Shown here piece by piece: positions 29,801-40,365 of a DNA stretch of 64,000 bases (the first letter of the stretch is position 1; each line of letters opens with the position of its first letter). The DNA is taken from assembly GCA_036897485.1 (NCBI GenBank), contig JAYMTF010000002.1, forward strand, positions 1 to 64,000, given 5' to 3'. The notes below the pieces were generated by a model, which was not told where the DNA came from, did no database searches, and worked only from the letters and a program-made list of their open reading frames with translations. Source of the stretch: Pelargonium nanum. Taxonomy: Eukaryota > Streptophyta > Magnoliopsida > Geraniales > Geraniaceae. The position numbers and the translations under genes were made by a program.

Positions 29801-31050
29801 CTAACGAAATATCTAGCTTCCTTAGTTATAGCATCTAAAAATCTAGCAAAAACCGGGCGGGCAGAAGTATAGCTCCTTGCTTTTGTTAAATATATAACTA
29901 AAGAGGGCATTAAAAATACTATAAGAAATTTACCCATCTAAATCTTGCGATAGCTCACAAAACCTGTTTAAAAAAATATCCGTATTTTAAGAGTGTTATG
30001 GGAATTCCTTGTTTTAACCAAATTTGCTATAATGGTACAACACCAAAACTCAATTCTAAGTCATGTGGCTTGCTAGGAAAAGGGTAACATAATATAAAAC
30101 TGCTGTAGTAGAAACTCGTAGGGTAAAGCTAAAATTCAGACACTAGACATAAGAAAGCGCACTCCCTTTTTCTAATCATTTGCGCCGGTGTGCTTTATTT
30201 TCAACAGACAGAAAGTGTTGTACAATGTGAGCAGGTAGAATTAAGGATAAGACATAAATTTCAAAAACAGGAACATATAAGCCAAGTTTCCAAAGCAGGG
30301 TATCCGACAGTTTTTTACTAGTTACTTACTTTATTTATAATATTAAAATCTCTTTTTATAAAAAGTATTAAGTTTTGCAGTTCTTTTAGGAATTCCTTTC
30401 CAGTTTTTGTATTGATATTCTGAAATTAATTAGGTAAGATAGATTCTGCCTGTTATATTACATTGAGAGCTTTTTTATACGGTATTCTTGGTTTAGAACC
30501 AGAGGCAACACCTGTATCTGTGTCACACTAAGATAAACTTGTAACTTTTACCACATTCCATACTCTAATTTTTTCTGTTTGATACCGGAACCTTTCTCTT
30601 AATAGCCTGCTCTAGCTCAATTACTAAGTAAAAAAGGGTCTGACTGATTGCCCTAGATATTGAGCATCTTATAAAATTAGAACTAAAGGGTGCTTTATAT
30701 ATATATTTTTACTAACAATACAAATTACTCTGAGTCAATAGCTTTGACATCTCTATCTCTGTCTGTTTACGATAAGACTCAAGAGTTTTTACAAGAGAGT
30801 AGTAGGTATTATTATATTAGTTAGATTAACTCTTGGTATGTTTACCTAAAGTAGCCCGCCTCTTCTATCCTATATATAAACCAAGAATTCCTTAAAAAGG
30901 GTTTGAACTCACATAGCCTGTAAAAAGCTAAAAAATAACGGGTAATATTTAAAAATAAATTAAATGCTGCGAAAGTTTAAGCCCGCTGTGGTATAAAATT
31001 CTAAGCTAAGAGAAAATCCTTACAAAGAAAAGCAAGAACTCGAATAAAAG

Positions 31051-31121
31051 AGGAGGGCTTGGCTTTGAACCCTTGCATGCTGGTTCCACTCTCCGGTGCT
31101 TTACCACTTTAGAATACTCCA
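31051..31121 (-). pseudogene. trnQ-like tRNA remnant
   Basis: This is the clearest of the trnQ-like copies. Minus-strand landmarks in order are TGGAGTA (acceptor), AAGTGGTAAAGC (D-arm), a CCGGA GAGTGGA ACCAG anticodon region, and GCATGCAAGGGTTC (T-arm). All align with plant mitochondrial trnQ(UUG), which has TGGAGTA, AAGTGGTAAGGC, TCGGT TTTTGGT ACCGG and GCATGCAAAGGTTC. At the anticodon position it would read GUG (His) instead of UUG, but base 33 is not U and two stem pairs are lost. The 3' acceptor strand CCCTCCT pairs at only about four positions. I call it a pseudogene. Confidence 0.6.
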
Positions 31122-33780
31122 CTGTCAATACTTACTATAACTTTACTACATTGGAGCAAGAATTTCTATATATATTATAGGATAAAAAGGAAACAGCAAA
31201 AGCAATTGAGACAACTAAACAAGTACCAAAGACAAGACAAGCCCAACTCTTCACTTTGTTCAGAGCTCTTACTAACCTTACTTTCTTACTCGGTAGAGCA
31301 CCAAGAGAAGGAGTTACATGGACATGGTTCATGACGTATTGATATACGAAGGAAAGAAGAATACTTGACTTAAGAATACGATACTTTGAGATTTCTAATT
31401 CCTGAAACAAGTCTTACTCTTTATGGAGGATCATTGCCTTTTCCTTTAACTGATTCTTGACCTTGACTCTTGCTTGGTTCTTCCTGTTTCTGGTTGTTCC
31501 ATTCATCTCTCATTCTGATCAAAGTACTTTTTTAAGGTGATCGATCTGTAAACTTAAATACGAAAGCGGAATACCTTCTTTATTTACTTTTGTTCTACAG
31601 GACGGGATACTTGTGAAGACTTCAGTTTCCCTTCTTACTATATCTAATATTTGGTATTCGTATTCCTAGTTTCCCGGCAAGAGTCTTCTTTACTTAAGAG
31701 TTATAGGAAATAGTTAATAGAGGAGCTTATTATTACAAAAGTTATTCCTAAATAGAAATGAATAGGAAATGAACGGATATAGATACATAAAGATTCTTTC
31801 TTTTTCTTTATGAAAGACTTCTAACTAAGTCCCTTTTACAATTACCGAGAGATTAATCCTCTATTTTAAGTAATCCTATATCCAATTTATTATCCTCCTC
31901 TAAGCGACCCGATCTTTCTTGCTTGAGTAAGATATCTTTATAAGGGAATCCTCCTATATTAAAGAATAAGAACCCCTATTCAGTACATTTATTTATTAAT
32001 TAAAAGGAAGTAATTCGCTATACTTCAAAAGTTATGGAAATCGATCCTCAAGTTTTCTAAGTTTTATTATAAGTAAAGATCCTCCTCTTTTATAAAGGAG
32101 TTTTTCAGTAATATGGATAGGGGAATCCCTGTAAGTAAGAAGTAGTAGCATCCCCTTTTAGTAAACTATCTATTACTTTCTATTTAATAATTCAAAGAAG
32201 GTTACTACAAACTAATAGGTAGGAGCTCCTTCTAACGATTCAAGTTTTGCTCTGTCTAGAGACCCCTAGCTAAACTAAAAACAACTCTACTTTTGTGAGG
32301 ATCTACCTCATATCATCATGAACGGTTACCCTTTATCTTATTAGTGCCCGCTTTTGGTAAGGAAATCCTCTATCAAAAAAGAAGGGGAATCCTTATAACA
32401 GTATACAAAAGTAATAAAAAGGGAAAGCGGAGAATCTTCGCAGTTATTCCTGTATTCTAGAGCTCCTTATCGGAGTTTAAGGATATCTAGAAATTAGTAT
32501 ATATGAGGACCGTTTTATAGATGGAATTTTACTTAAGGGGCTCTACTCTCTTTAAAAGGCAGCTCGTTTTCAAGCAAGGGTTCCGTGTCAGGATCTCACT
32601 TATTAAAGAAAAAATTGTTTGCATCAGTAGAATTTTACGGGTTATAGCCTTGGTTAACTAAATTATAGGAGGATTCCTAGTACAGAAGTGTAACAAGTAT
32701 AGGATATTCTTCTGTTGTCCTGCTTAATAATTAGTATTTACCCGATTTCTCCAATAACGAGTTTTATATCGTAAAAATTAATTTATAAAATTAAGTAGCA
32801 GATAAATTAGTAAAATAATAATATACCTTTGCTAACAAAGTTAAAGGCAGCTACTGGGTCTATTTAATTTGAGAAGAGCATAGTTCCCCTATCAACGAGT
32901 ATATACTAAGTGCACTATTACTTAAACCTTTACTGAATAGAATTTCTGAAAGGAGCCCTTACTCTATATCAAAAGACAATAGATAAAACTTACTAGTCAA
33001 GAAACTTTAACTTCGTACCCTAGTGAGTCCAGATAAAAGGAGCCTCATTTTTTGAAGCCAGTTAAAATCCGAATCCGGTATTATAGGCCCTGATCCACAA
33101 GGCAAGGAATTCTTGTCTGTTCTGTACAGATTTAGTAGACCCCTAATTAAATAAGTAGTTTTTCAAATTCTAAAGCTGCACAAGTAGATTTTCAAAGACA
33201 CAGGAGTTCTACCCTATGAATAAGTTTTTAGTTCTAGTATCGAATATCGATAGCCTTTCATTATTGGTTTTTAACTAAGTAAAGATATCCCTGCCTCCAG
33301 AACTAATCTACATTAAAGACTTCACTCAAATAGGGACTCCAGGTAACTTAATATTAAATTAATAAATCCATAGAAGTACGCATTTCAGTATCACTCTAGA
33401 AAACTTAAGATCAAATCATTAATCGAACCAATTACTCACCCAGTAATATGAACCGAGATAGGATATTTTACAGGAGATTTAGTAATAAATACATGAGTAA
33501 ACCCCTTAGATTAAAGAGTTAGTATATTTTTCCAGTAATTTCTAGCTGGTTTTTTTTGAAAATCCAGAGCGTATCAAGATTCTAAAAACTTCTACTATTA
33601 TTTTCGGATTGCCTTAATTCAATTACCTGTGTGTGAGTGGGATATACAAAGTCAATAAATAAAGTTAAGCTGAAGCTGGCATTTCCTCAGGATCTCAAAG
33701 GAATAGGTTCGATTTAAACCGCGGTTAAAAAGCAAGACTTTATCCTGCGTTCCAAGGAGTTAAGTCTTTATTCCTTATAT
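31122..33780. other. intergenic DNA around the 84-bp repeat
   Basis: No gene recognised. Near 31,420-31,530 the minus strand carries a purine-rich stretch with a 37-codon hydrophilic frame ending at about 31,424. A 91-codon frame (31,135-31,410 minus) follows just downstream of it. That frame starts with TTG, has one hydrophobic stretch near its C-terminus and matches no family I know; both may be chance. The left copy of the 84-bp repeat lies at 32,022-32,105. Confidence 0.5.
32022..32105 (+). repeat. 84-bp direct repeat, copy 1
   Basis: Matches 62,396-62,479 in the same orientation at 81 of 84 positions. It begins ACTTCAAAAGTTATGGAAAT and ends in a CTCC...GGAG hairpin followed by a run of T. 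Same-orientation repeats of this length can mediate low-frequency recombination in plant mitochondrial genomes. Confidence 0.9.
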
Positions 33781-34591
33781 TTACAAAAATGATTAGCTTT
33801 AGTTCTCTTTCTTTATACTATCCAATGTCTTTATTACCGGGAATTGGAAACCCTGTAAACAAAGCAACACAAAAGCACCTTACTTTCTTACTTTATAACT
33901 TTAACACTTAATTAAACTTAAGAGCGAGAGTAGGAAACACTTTTATTTAAGACTCCTCTTGTTCCTGGGAAAGCTTTACAAGTGCGAGAATACCTCATTG
34001 AATGTACTAATTACCCTACCTTTTCCCTGAAATTGAAATTAGGGGCTAATTTCTTAAGAAGAAACCCTAGGAATAAGACCCTTCTTTTTCTACCCATATA
34101 AGGGAACTTAGACTCAATCGAGTAATGCCGTAGTTACTATCCAACCTGCTCTAAATTATACATTTTTAGTAACATAATATCGAAAATGCTAAAGATAACG
34201 AATCTGGATACATTTGAAAGGGTCTCAAGTTTATATAAATTCTTTCGTTTATCGCTAGTTAGGGGTCTCTATTAGGGTGCTCTTTGAAAAGTAATGAATG
34301 CCTTTGCTTCTTGTTACTAATTTTCTATTCCAGAAATTCTTCAAGTACGTCTTTGTTAAACAATTGGACTAAGCCCAAAAACTGCAAGCTTGTATTGAAG
34401 GTTTTTCTTTTACTAATTACTTATTTAGAAAACTATTTAGGTATAAGTATCAATGGGTTACAAGACAGAAGTCGGAATTTTGTTTCAATGATTTAAAAAG
34501 CTAGCCCGTTTTATCAGGTCTGGGCTTGGTTCAGTGTACGTTAATTTTATTATTCTGCTATTTTGTTGTTAGGAAAAAGCGAGATCCCCGT

Positions 34592-34600
34592 TCTCTTATG
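34592..34600 (-). promoter_or_regulatory. match to dicot mitochondrial promoter core
   Basis: The minus strand reads ATATAGTCATAAGAGAACG, containing the nonanucleotide CATAAGAGA with an AT-rich upstream side, as in dicot mitochondrial promoters. No recognised gene lies downstream within several kilobases. About one chance match is expected in a window of this size and composition, so it may be accidental. Confidence 0.25.
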
Positions 34601-36786
34601 ACTATATTAAATACCTATCCGCGGAGTAAATAGATAGATTTCCTATAGTCTCTTACTTTAATGTAAGTCCAATGGTTAATGCTTTTATCTATTCCTAAAT
34701 AAAAAAGGAATACACGCATGGATAGCGATTCTTTAGGAAAGGTCCGAGAGTCAAAAAGCAAGGTATTACAAAACAGGTATGAAAGTCAGTCATAAGCAGC
34801 CGGTGTCTATAACGTAAGTAGGATATTCAGTAAACTATAATACCTTACCCATTATAGGGTTTCAATCCTCTATATAGCAGTAACACCAAAGCAAAGAGGG
34901 GTATACCTCTTACTCTTAACAAGCAATACAATCTATTACCTACCTATACTACATAGCAGGGAATTCCTTTACTTGTTGCTATTGGTTCCTGTATTTGTTC
35001 AGAAGGTAATAAATAAGTAAAAAAGGGGAGTTACTCCTCTCGGTACTCTTTATTTAACTCCTCCGTTCCCGGTTAAAGGGAAGAATGTAAAGGAGGCTTT
35101 TTAGCTATATAAAATAAACAGAGTATTAAAGCTCGTCTTAAAAGTAAGCCTCAAATCTCTGAAAAAGCAGGTAGTAAAAAAACGTAGGAACACTTATTAG
35201 ACTCCTTTATTATTCCTCGAATGCCCTTTAACTTAAAAAAATTCACGGATAAGAAGACTTTTATTTTACATTAAAAGGCAAAGACTTTCAGGAAATGCTA
35301 AAAATAAAAAGTCTGTATTAATTTGAAAACGGCTCTAGTTACTCTAAATTCTTTCATTTATGCAGGTTTGGCTATCCGGTAAGTGGGATTTCGAGGTTTA
35401 CTATTCCTTAAGAGTTCTCTTTTTATTCCTTATAATCTGAAACTGGAAACCTAGAAAGAGTACAAAAGCAAAATGAGTTACGAATCTAGATTAATTCATA
35501 AAGGGGTTGAAGTTATTTTCTAGACGTGCTTTAAAAACCAGGATTTGCGTGCCCAGCTGGGTAGTTATCTGACTCATTTTACGTGCAATTTCTTAGAAGT
35601 TTTTTATTCCCTTATCAAAAGCAGACTCTGAGTTAGAGAAAGCACCCCTTTAGTCAATATTTCTCGTTTTATAAGACCCTTAGGTTTCAGGAACTGCTTT
35701 ACTAAGCCCTAGGCATTTCCCTTTATAAGACCAGGAACTTCTCCTTATGCAATACTCAGGATTCTAAGACCCCTAACCCTTACTAGAACTTCCTAAATAC
35801 AAACCTAACTTAGATGCTTAACCTCTTTTAGTAGTCTTTGTTAAAAAAACTCTTCCCATTTTCTAGTTCCTACTCCTTTTCGGGGCCAAGGAACTTTTTA
35901 GTAGACTTATATACTTTATAATTCCTAACTCATTCAGAAGCGGAAAACCAACTAACTATACTTCTACGTCTTCTTAGTTCTAGATTTACTTTACCAGAAA
36001 CAAATGACTTTGGCTTTAGAGTTCTCTTATTCCCCACTGCAGGAATTGGAAACCTGAAATTAGAGGAACACAAGATAAATCTTGCCTTACTTTTTTTGAA
36101 ATTCAAGAAAATCTTCCCTAAGAAAAGTGAGTTTATTGATTTCTCATATATAGGCTTCCTACTTTTTCTTACATTTGAGACCTGTTCCCTTAACAAAACA
36201 AGTTTGATTCATTTTACAGTTATAGTGGACATAACTTTTTGAGAATTTGAAGACTTTCACTAGCTAAAATGGGTCTTATTGATTTTACCGTAGTAGAAAT
36301 TAGAACACGAAAAAAGCAAGTTTCCCTTGGGAAGTTCTCAATTTTGGGGCAGTTTTCTACGAAAAATTCTATTTCATATAGCGGCAAAAGTCCTCAACAC
36401 CTTTTTAGGAAGGGAAGCTCGATCCAATTTAGTAAAAAGGTAGTCCGCCCTTATATGCAAAATCAATACTTTTTACACTTTTTATAGTTGGTCTCTATAG
36501 GGAAAACTTGTTTGAGGGCAAAAATACCGGGAAAGACGAAAGTTACCAATTTCGAAACAGGTCCACAGAGCGGAATTGGGGTTTTATTGATTTCATAGTT
36601 ATACAAACATAACATTCTTTTTTTGAATCAACAAGCAAGCTTGCCACTCCACACCTGTGCTAACAAACAGACAAGCTGCTTCTACTACAATAAGACAAGT
36701 TCCTTATGAAAAGTTAGAAACGGAAACAACAAGTAAACTTGCCTTACCCTATTCAAATATAGGAAAGAAAGTGAAATTCACTAATA

Positions 36787-36850
36787 GAGTATGCGATTCG
36801 AACCTACGACCAGCATCTCAATTAGTCTCTGTTCTACCAAGTGTAAACGT
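36787..36850 (-). pseudogene. tRNA remnant, possibly trnW or trnN
   Basis: The minus strand has CTTGGTAGAAC then, about 20 bases on, CTGGTCGTAGGTTCGAATC. GGTAGAAC is typical of the plastid-like trnW(CCA) D-arm, and GGTCGTAGGTTCGAATC is typical of plastid-like trnN. The anticodon stem and the 3' side of the T-stem do not pair. It is a fragment, and its parent is uncertain. Confidence 0.35.
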
Positions 36851-36991
36851 GCTAAATAACTTACTTAATTGCCAGAAGAGAGATATAGAGCCAAAAATGT
36901 CCTTATCTAAGTTCTTTTAATCCCCTTTTGTAGCTCTGTAGGACAGCAATTACCAAAGGAATAACTATCTAACAAGATCAAAATCCTAATC

Positions 36992-37009
36992 TAGATCTAG
37001 CTAGATCTA
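36992..37009. repeat. 18-bp perfect palindrome
   Basis: TAGATCTAGCTAGATCTA is fully self-complementary. No neighbouring gene suggests a function; it may be a cruciform-forming site or a product of slippage in a TAGATC-rich run. Confidence 0.6.
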
Positions 37010-38580
37010 TACAGGGGTCACTCCTTTTGCTTCATATAGCTGTAAGGGAGAACCCATTACATTAGGAATATGTACTAAAGGTTTGACAAAGCCTTAGTAC
37101 CGAGAGTTTAAGTTGCCCTTATAAAAAAGAGTCTTGTGTGCCTAATATTCAACCTTTGCTTTCAACAGGATTTCTCTCTAGATTTAACAGAGGAAAAGCA
37201 AGGAGGCCCCTTTATTATAACTATAACCGGTTCCATAAACTAAGAAAGTCGAAAAAGAAAGGATTCCTATCCGAAGTCAAGCCTGCTCTAAGAAATAACA
37301 AGCACTGAAATTCCCTCAAAATGGGTTTCTTTTTTATATCTCGCATTTATTCTTTAGATTTGGGTCGAAGAAAACCTACTGGTTTGGTTTTAGTCTTTCC
37401 TTGTTAACTAGAAATTGGGAAGGGGAGTTGGACAACAGAAGATATTAGCTTTCTCCTTTAAGTTCTATATTTACTTTACCAGAAACAGAGTAAACCCCTT
37501 TCTTTTATTTAGTTTTAGAATTCCTTCTTATGGACGATCAGGAAGTGCTTATACTTTTTTATTTCTAGTTAGTGGACTTCCTTACTCAGGAACGCCCTTC
37601 TAGTTAGGCTAACCCTTAAGAAAATACCCAGGTTCAGAACCAATCAAATAAAATGAAGGAAACCTCCGCCAGACTTTGTTCCTTGTGACCTTCCTACTTA
37701 CTTAGAAAACTGGATCAGCAAGACAAGATAAATCTTGCCTCTTTCCTTTAATTCTATTATGTTTCCCTACAGTTTGAATTCCTGATTTGATTGTTAGGGC
37801 GCTTACTAAACCCCTGGCTTTATTACCCTGATTTACTTGTTTTAGATTGTTTAGGGAATTATTACTGACTTTTCCTATAGGTTTCTTTTTAGTTATTCCT
37901 AAGTCTTTTATGGACTAGGAAACAAAACCCTACTACTTTATCTACTAGAAACATAGCTATTGTAAATAGAAAGATTTACCCTTAGGTTTTTATATTACTT
38001 ATTTGCTAAATACTTAAACTAGGGAAGATAGGTCCTAATACAAACAATTTGATAGATAGGCAGGCTTGTCCTGAATTCCTATTAAGTAAGAGAGGGAGGG
38101 TTGAGATTCATTCCTACAGAAGACAGTAAGACAAGAGTAAGCTACAAGCTAAAGCTTCCCTGAGAAGCTACCTTGTTTCCTTACTCCCTTACTAAGACAG
38201 GAATTACCAGGAAAAAAACGATCCATACAGGTAAGAAGAGAGTACAACTATTACAGCTATCAAGAAGACTATAACAATACCTATACAAGAGCTACAGGGA
38301 AGACAAATAACTAAATAGTACTAAAAAACTTAAGCGGAGGAAATCCAAACAGTCACGGTCTCTGCTTCTGAAAGAAATAAGGAAGATTACTACAAGTAAC
38401 ATAGAATACAGACAAGAGAAACCTATGAATGAACACTTGATAGAGAGCAATGTAATAAGACTGCAAGGAACATGACTGAAGAATCAAGGCACAGAAAGAA
38501 TTGAAGGATAGTATAGGGCATAAAAAGAAGAACTAGAGCTAGAGTCATAAGGGAATGGAAACAAGGTTAACCTTTAAAGA

Positions 38581-39333
38581 AAGAAAGCCCATTATCAGGT
38601 AGTCCTTTCGGTACCGAAATGGCGTACTTCTCGCTTGCAATGGTATCCTTTCTATTGACCCTAAAGTAGGCTTAAATGTAGTGGTCACCATTCTCTTAGT
38701 AGTAGGGGTACTTCAAAAGAAAGAGGTTCCAATGTAATGTGAATTAGAAAAAGGAAGGATAAAGCATAAACCAAGAAAGAAAGATTCAAATCTAGAAAGT
38801 GAGGCAGTAGATTTATCTATTGTGTATTGTATTGTACTTGTATTGAAAATGAATAAAAACTTAGTCCAAAATTCTCTATTCTCTCTATTAAGGGAAGCCA
38901 ACCCTTTCCAGAGACCGGGCCCTTCTCTTTATAATTATAGAAATACAAACTCATTGCTAAAAGCGAACCAGTATTATATACATTCTCATCAACAAGAACA
39001 AAACTAAGCAGGTCACTCGCAAACACGAGTCCTAAACTCCTTAGGAAAATTACTAAGACAGTAGTTCTGCAAGTAAGGAAGAAAGTGAGAGACTCAGATA
39101 GATGTGAATCACATGATAATTAGATTACGTAATTAAAAAAAGTAAAGTAGTACTGCTTTGCTTTATAAAGGCTGCCGCTTAATTTCCTCTTTAAGGTTTT
39201 GTGAATTTTGTGAGTATTCCTATCACCAGGTAAGTCCCTAGTGAGTTTATATAGCTTCCTTAGCTATTGGTACGCTTACACTTGTTCAGCAAGCATTCTT
39301 TGCCCCAAGGAGGCTCGAATCGGACGACTCGAC
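38581..39333. other. 3' flank of the chimeric nad6 ORF
   Basis: No gene recognised. Just past the minus-strand stop of the nad6-cox2 ORF (39,334) the sequence has a T-arm-like GATTCGAGCC near 39,311-39,320, without supporting stems. Short frames near 38.7-39.0 kb overlap each other on both strands and look accidental. Confidence 0.45.
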
Positions 39334-39861
39334 TTAAATACAAAGTATAGTGCAATCTTTTCTAGCTAGGCCAGCATCACACTTCACCCCTAATGAACGC
39401 CTTTCCCAACTATGAAGCACATCCGCTGAGGTCACAATCGCCCGTATATGAGAACTCTCTGGGACAACTACCCGATCATCCACCTCCAATAAACGCAATT
39501 GATCCTGATCTAAATCATCTTCAGAAACCATATAACTGTCAAAGGTCAACGCCTTTTTGTTTTTGGCCTTTTTCCGGCCATCTCTAATTCCACTGACTGG
39601 TAAATATCGCAAGACTTCTTCATGAATCTCTGCGATTTGAATATGGAACATCATAACAACGAATAGGAAAAGTACAGCTATAGCTCCTATGTATACTACT
39701 AGGAAGATCATAGCAAAGAAGTCAAGACCCAACAAGAGTAAGAGCCCTGAGGTGTTGCAAAAAACGAGTATGAAGAAGAGAACGGCATGTACTGGATTTT
39801 TAGCGCGTACAACCAGTAATGCAGAGACTAGGGCCAATATTGAGAAAACGGAAAGTATCAT
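39334..39861 (-). CDS. nad6: chimeric NADH dehydrogenase 6 / COX2 fragment fusion
   Basis: Residues 1-92 are the N-terminal half of NAD6, a membrane subunit of complex I in the inner mitochondrial membrane, with three membrane helices (about 2-20, 25-47, 50-73) and the conserved block [15 protein letters not shown] at 77-91. Homology then stops. After a basic linker (93-103), residues 104-163 match COX2: [23 protein letters not shown] and [11 protein letters not shown], one block of the CuA domain. H150 corresponds to a CuA ligand, but the Cys/Glu/Cys/His/Met loop that completes the site is absent. Residues 164-175 are unrelated. The usual NAD6 is about 205 residues with five helices, so the last two are missing. 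The ATG at 39,861 matches the usual nad6 start. Editable positions in both halves already encode the edited residues. It could be a lineage-specific functional nad6 with a replaced tail, or a chimera beside an intact gene elsewhere. Confidence 0.9.
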   Translation of the reverse strand: MILSVFSILALVSALLVVRAKNPVHAVLFFILVFCNTSGLLLLLGLDFFAMIFLVVYIGAIAVLFLFVVMMFHIQIAEIHEEVLRYLPVSGIRDGRKKAKNKKALTFDSYMVSEDDLDQDQLRLLEVDDRVVVPESSHIRAIVTSADVLHSWERRSLGVKCDAGLARKDCTILCI

Positions 39862-40365
39862 GATACATCGTCCTTATTGCTGAAATGAAACTCTCATACT
39901 ACCTGTGATCCTCGTGAATCCTCAATTTTTGATAATGAAGTGTTTGTCAAGATTTTTGTTAACGATTGAACTGCCCCAAAGAGCTTTTTAAGTCCCTTGC
40001 TATATCCGACCCGGATAAGATACGAGCACTTGACTCTATTACCCGAGTGTCTTTGGTATCTATCTAGCTTTAATTCATTATAATTAGAAGGCTTGTTGTA
40101 CTACGAAATAACGAGTTTCGAATAAGGGTAATGGTCAAAAGAGAAGCTTTAGTCTTGTTTCATTCACCAGCTACTTTAAACGGGTTCTCAACTCAGACAA
40201 GGAACTTCTAATTTCTTCGGATACAATAGTAACAAGGGTGCTTTTAATAGAAATTTGGGTCGACTTTGACGTTAGTAATGCAGGCTACTCTCTAAATAAT
40301 AGAACAAATAATAGAACAGAACAAAGAATCCTAGATCCAGCTATTTCTCATATAAAGAATAAACT
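39862..40365. other. spacer between orf293 and nad6-cox2
   Basis: About 500 bp between two minus-strand ORFs; on that strand it would be the nad6 leader. It holds the 12-bp tandem repeat at 40,294-40,317. No tRNA, no promoter core and no coding exon was recognised, so the two ORFs could share one transcript. Confidence 0.5.
40294..40317 (+). repeat. tandem 12-bp duplication
   Basis: AAATAATAGAAC occurs twice in direct succession, with no mismatch, in the spacer between the two minus-strand ORFs. It may be useful as a length-variable marker. Confidence 0.75.

Larger units (their letters stand above)
24641..31050. other. intergenic DNA
   Basis: No gene recognised. It holds a GGGCCC palindrome (25,173), a tRNA-shaped stretch near 25,320-25,405 that I cannot identify, a 16-bp tandem pair (26,253-26,284), a strong hairpin (26,827-26,871) and T-arm-like motifs near 27,470 and 28,345. 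Around 26,206-26,322 a 38-39 codon plus-strand frame without a start codon reads as unusually hydrophilic (rich in Glu, Lys, Ser, Asn); I do not recognise it. Confidence 0.5.
35975..37535 (+). repeat. degenerate repeat pair about 1.5 kb apart
   Basis: The units at about 35,978-36,030 and 37,459-37,530 share ATTTACTTTACCAGAAAC and then diverge through related blocks (TTAGAGTTCTCTTATTCC against TTAGAATTCCTTCTTATG). This suggests an old duplication within the 33.8-38.6 kb region. Confidence 0.4.
36071..37737. repeat. dispersed CAAG...CTTGCC palindromes (four here)
   Basis: CAAGATAAATCTTG occurs at 36,071-36,084 and 37,724-37,737, CAAGCAAGCTTG at 36,632-36,643 and CAAGTAAACTTG at 36,730-36,741. 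All four are followed by CC, preceded by A-rich sequence, and have self-complementary ends with a changing centre. A related CAAGCAAGCTT lies at 48,932. The shared frame with a variable core suggests a small repeat family rather than chance. Confidence 0.45.
33781..38580. other. intergenic region of small degenerate repeats
   Basis: No gene recognised. Motif families recur: GAATTGGAAACC-type sequences (33,840; 36,045; related forms near 34,020 and 35,445), a pair beginning near 35,978 and 37,459 sharing ATTTACTTTACCAGAAAC, and short CAAG...CTTGCC palindromes at 36,071, 36,632, 36,730 and 37,724. Small frames at 35,930-36,196 (minus) and at 36,269-36,487, 36,657-36,920 and 37,415-37,603 (plus) are non-overlapping, basic and unlike known proteins; they partly encode the repeats. 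From 38.1 to 38.58 kb the plus strand is strikingly rich in A and G. Confidence 0.5.

Noticed and set aside
31135-31410. 91-codon minus-strand frame with a hydrophobic C-terminal stretch
   Set aside because: It starts only with TTG, its first ATG is well inside, and no homologue is recognised; kept only as a remark in the intergenic entry.
34592-34600. promoter driving a gene to its left
   Set aside because: Motif recorded, but no recognised gene lies downstream, so no gene was assigned to it.
39393-39883. two 64-codon plus-strand frames
   Set aside because: Antisense shadows of nad6-cox2.
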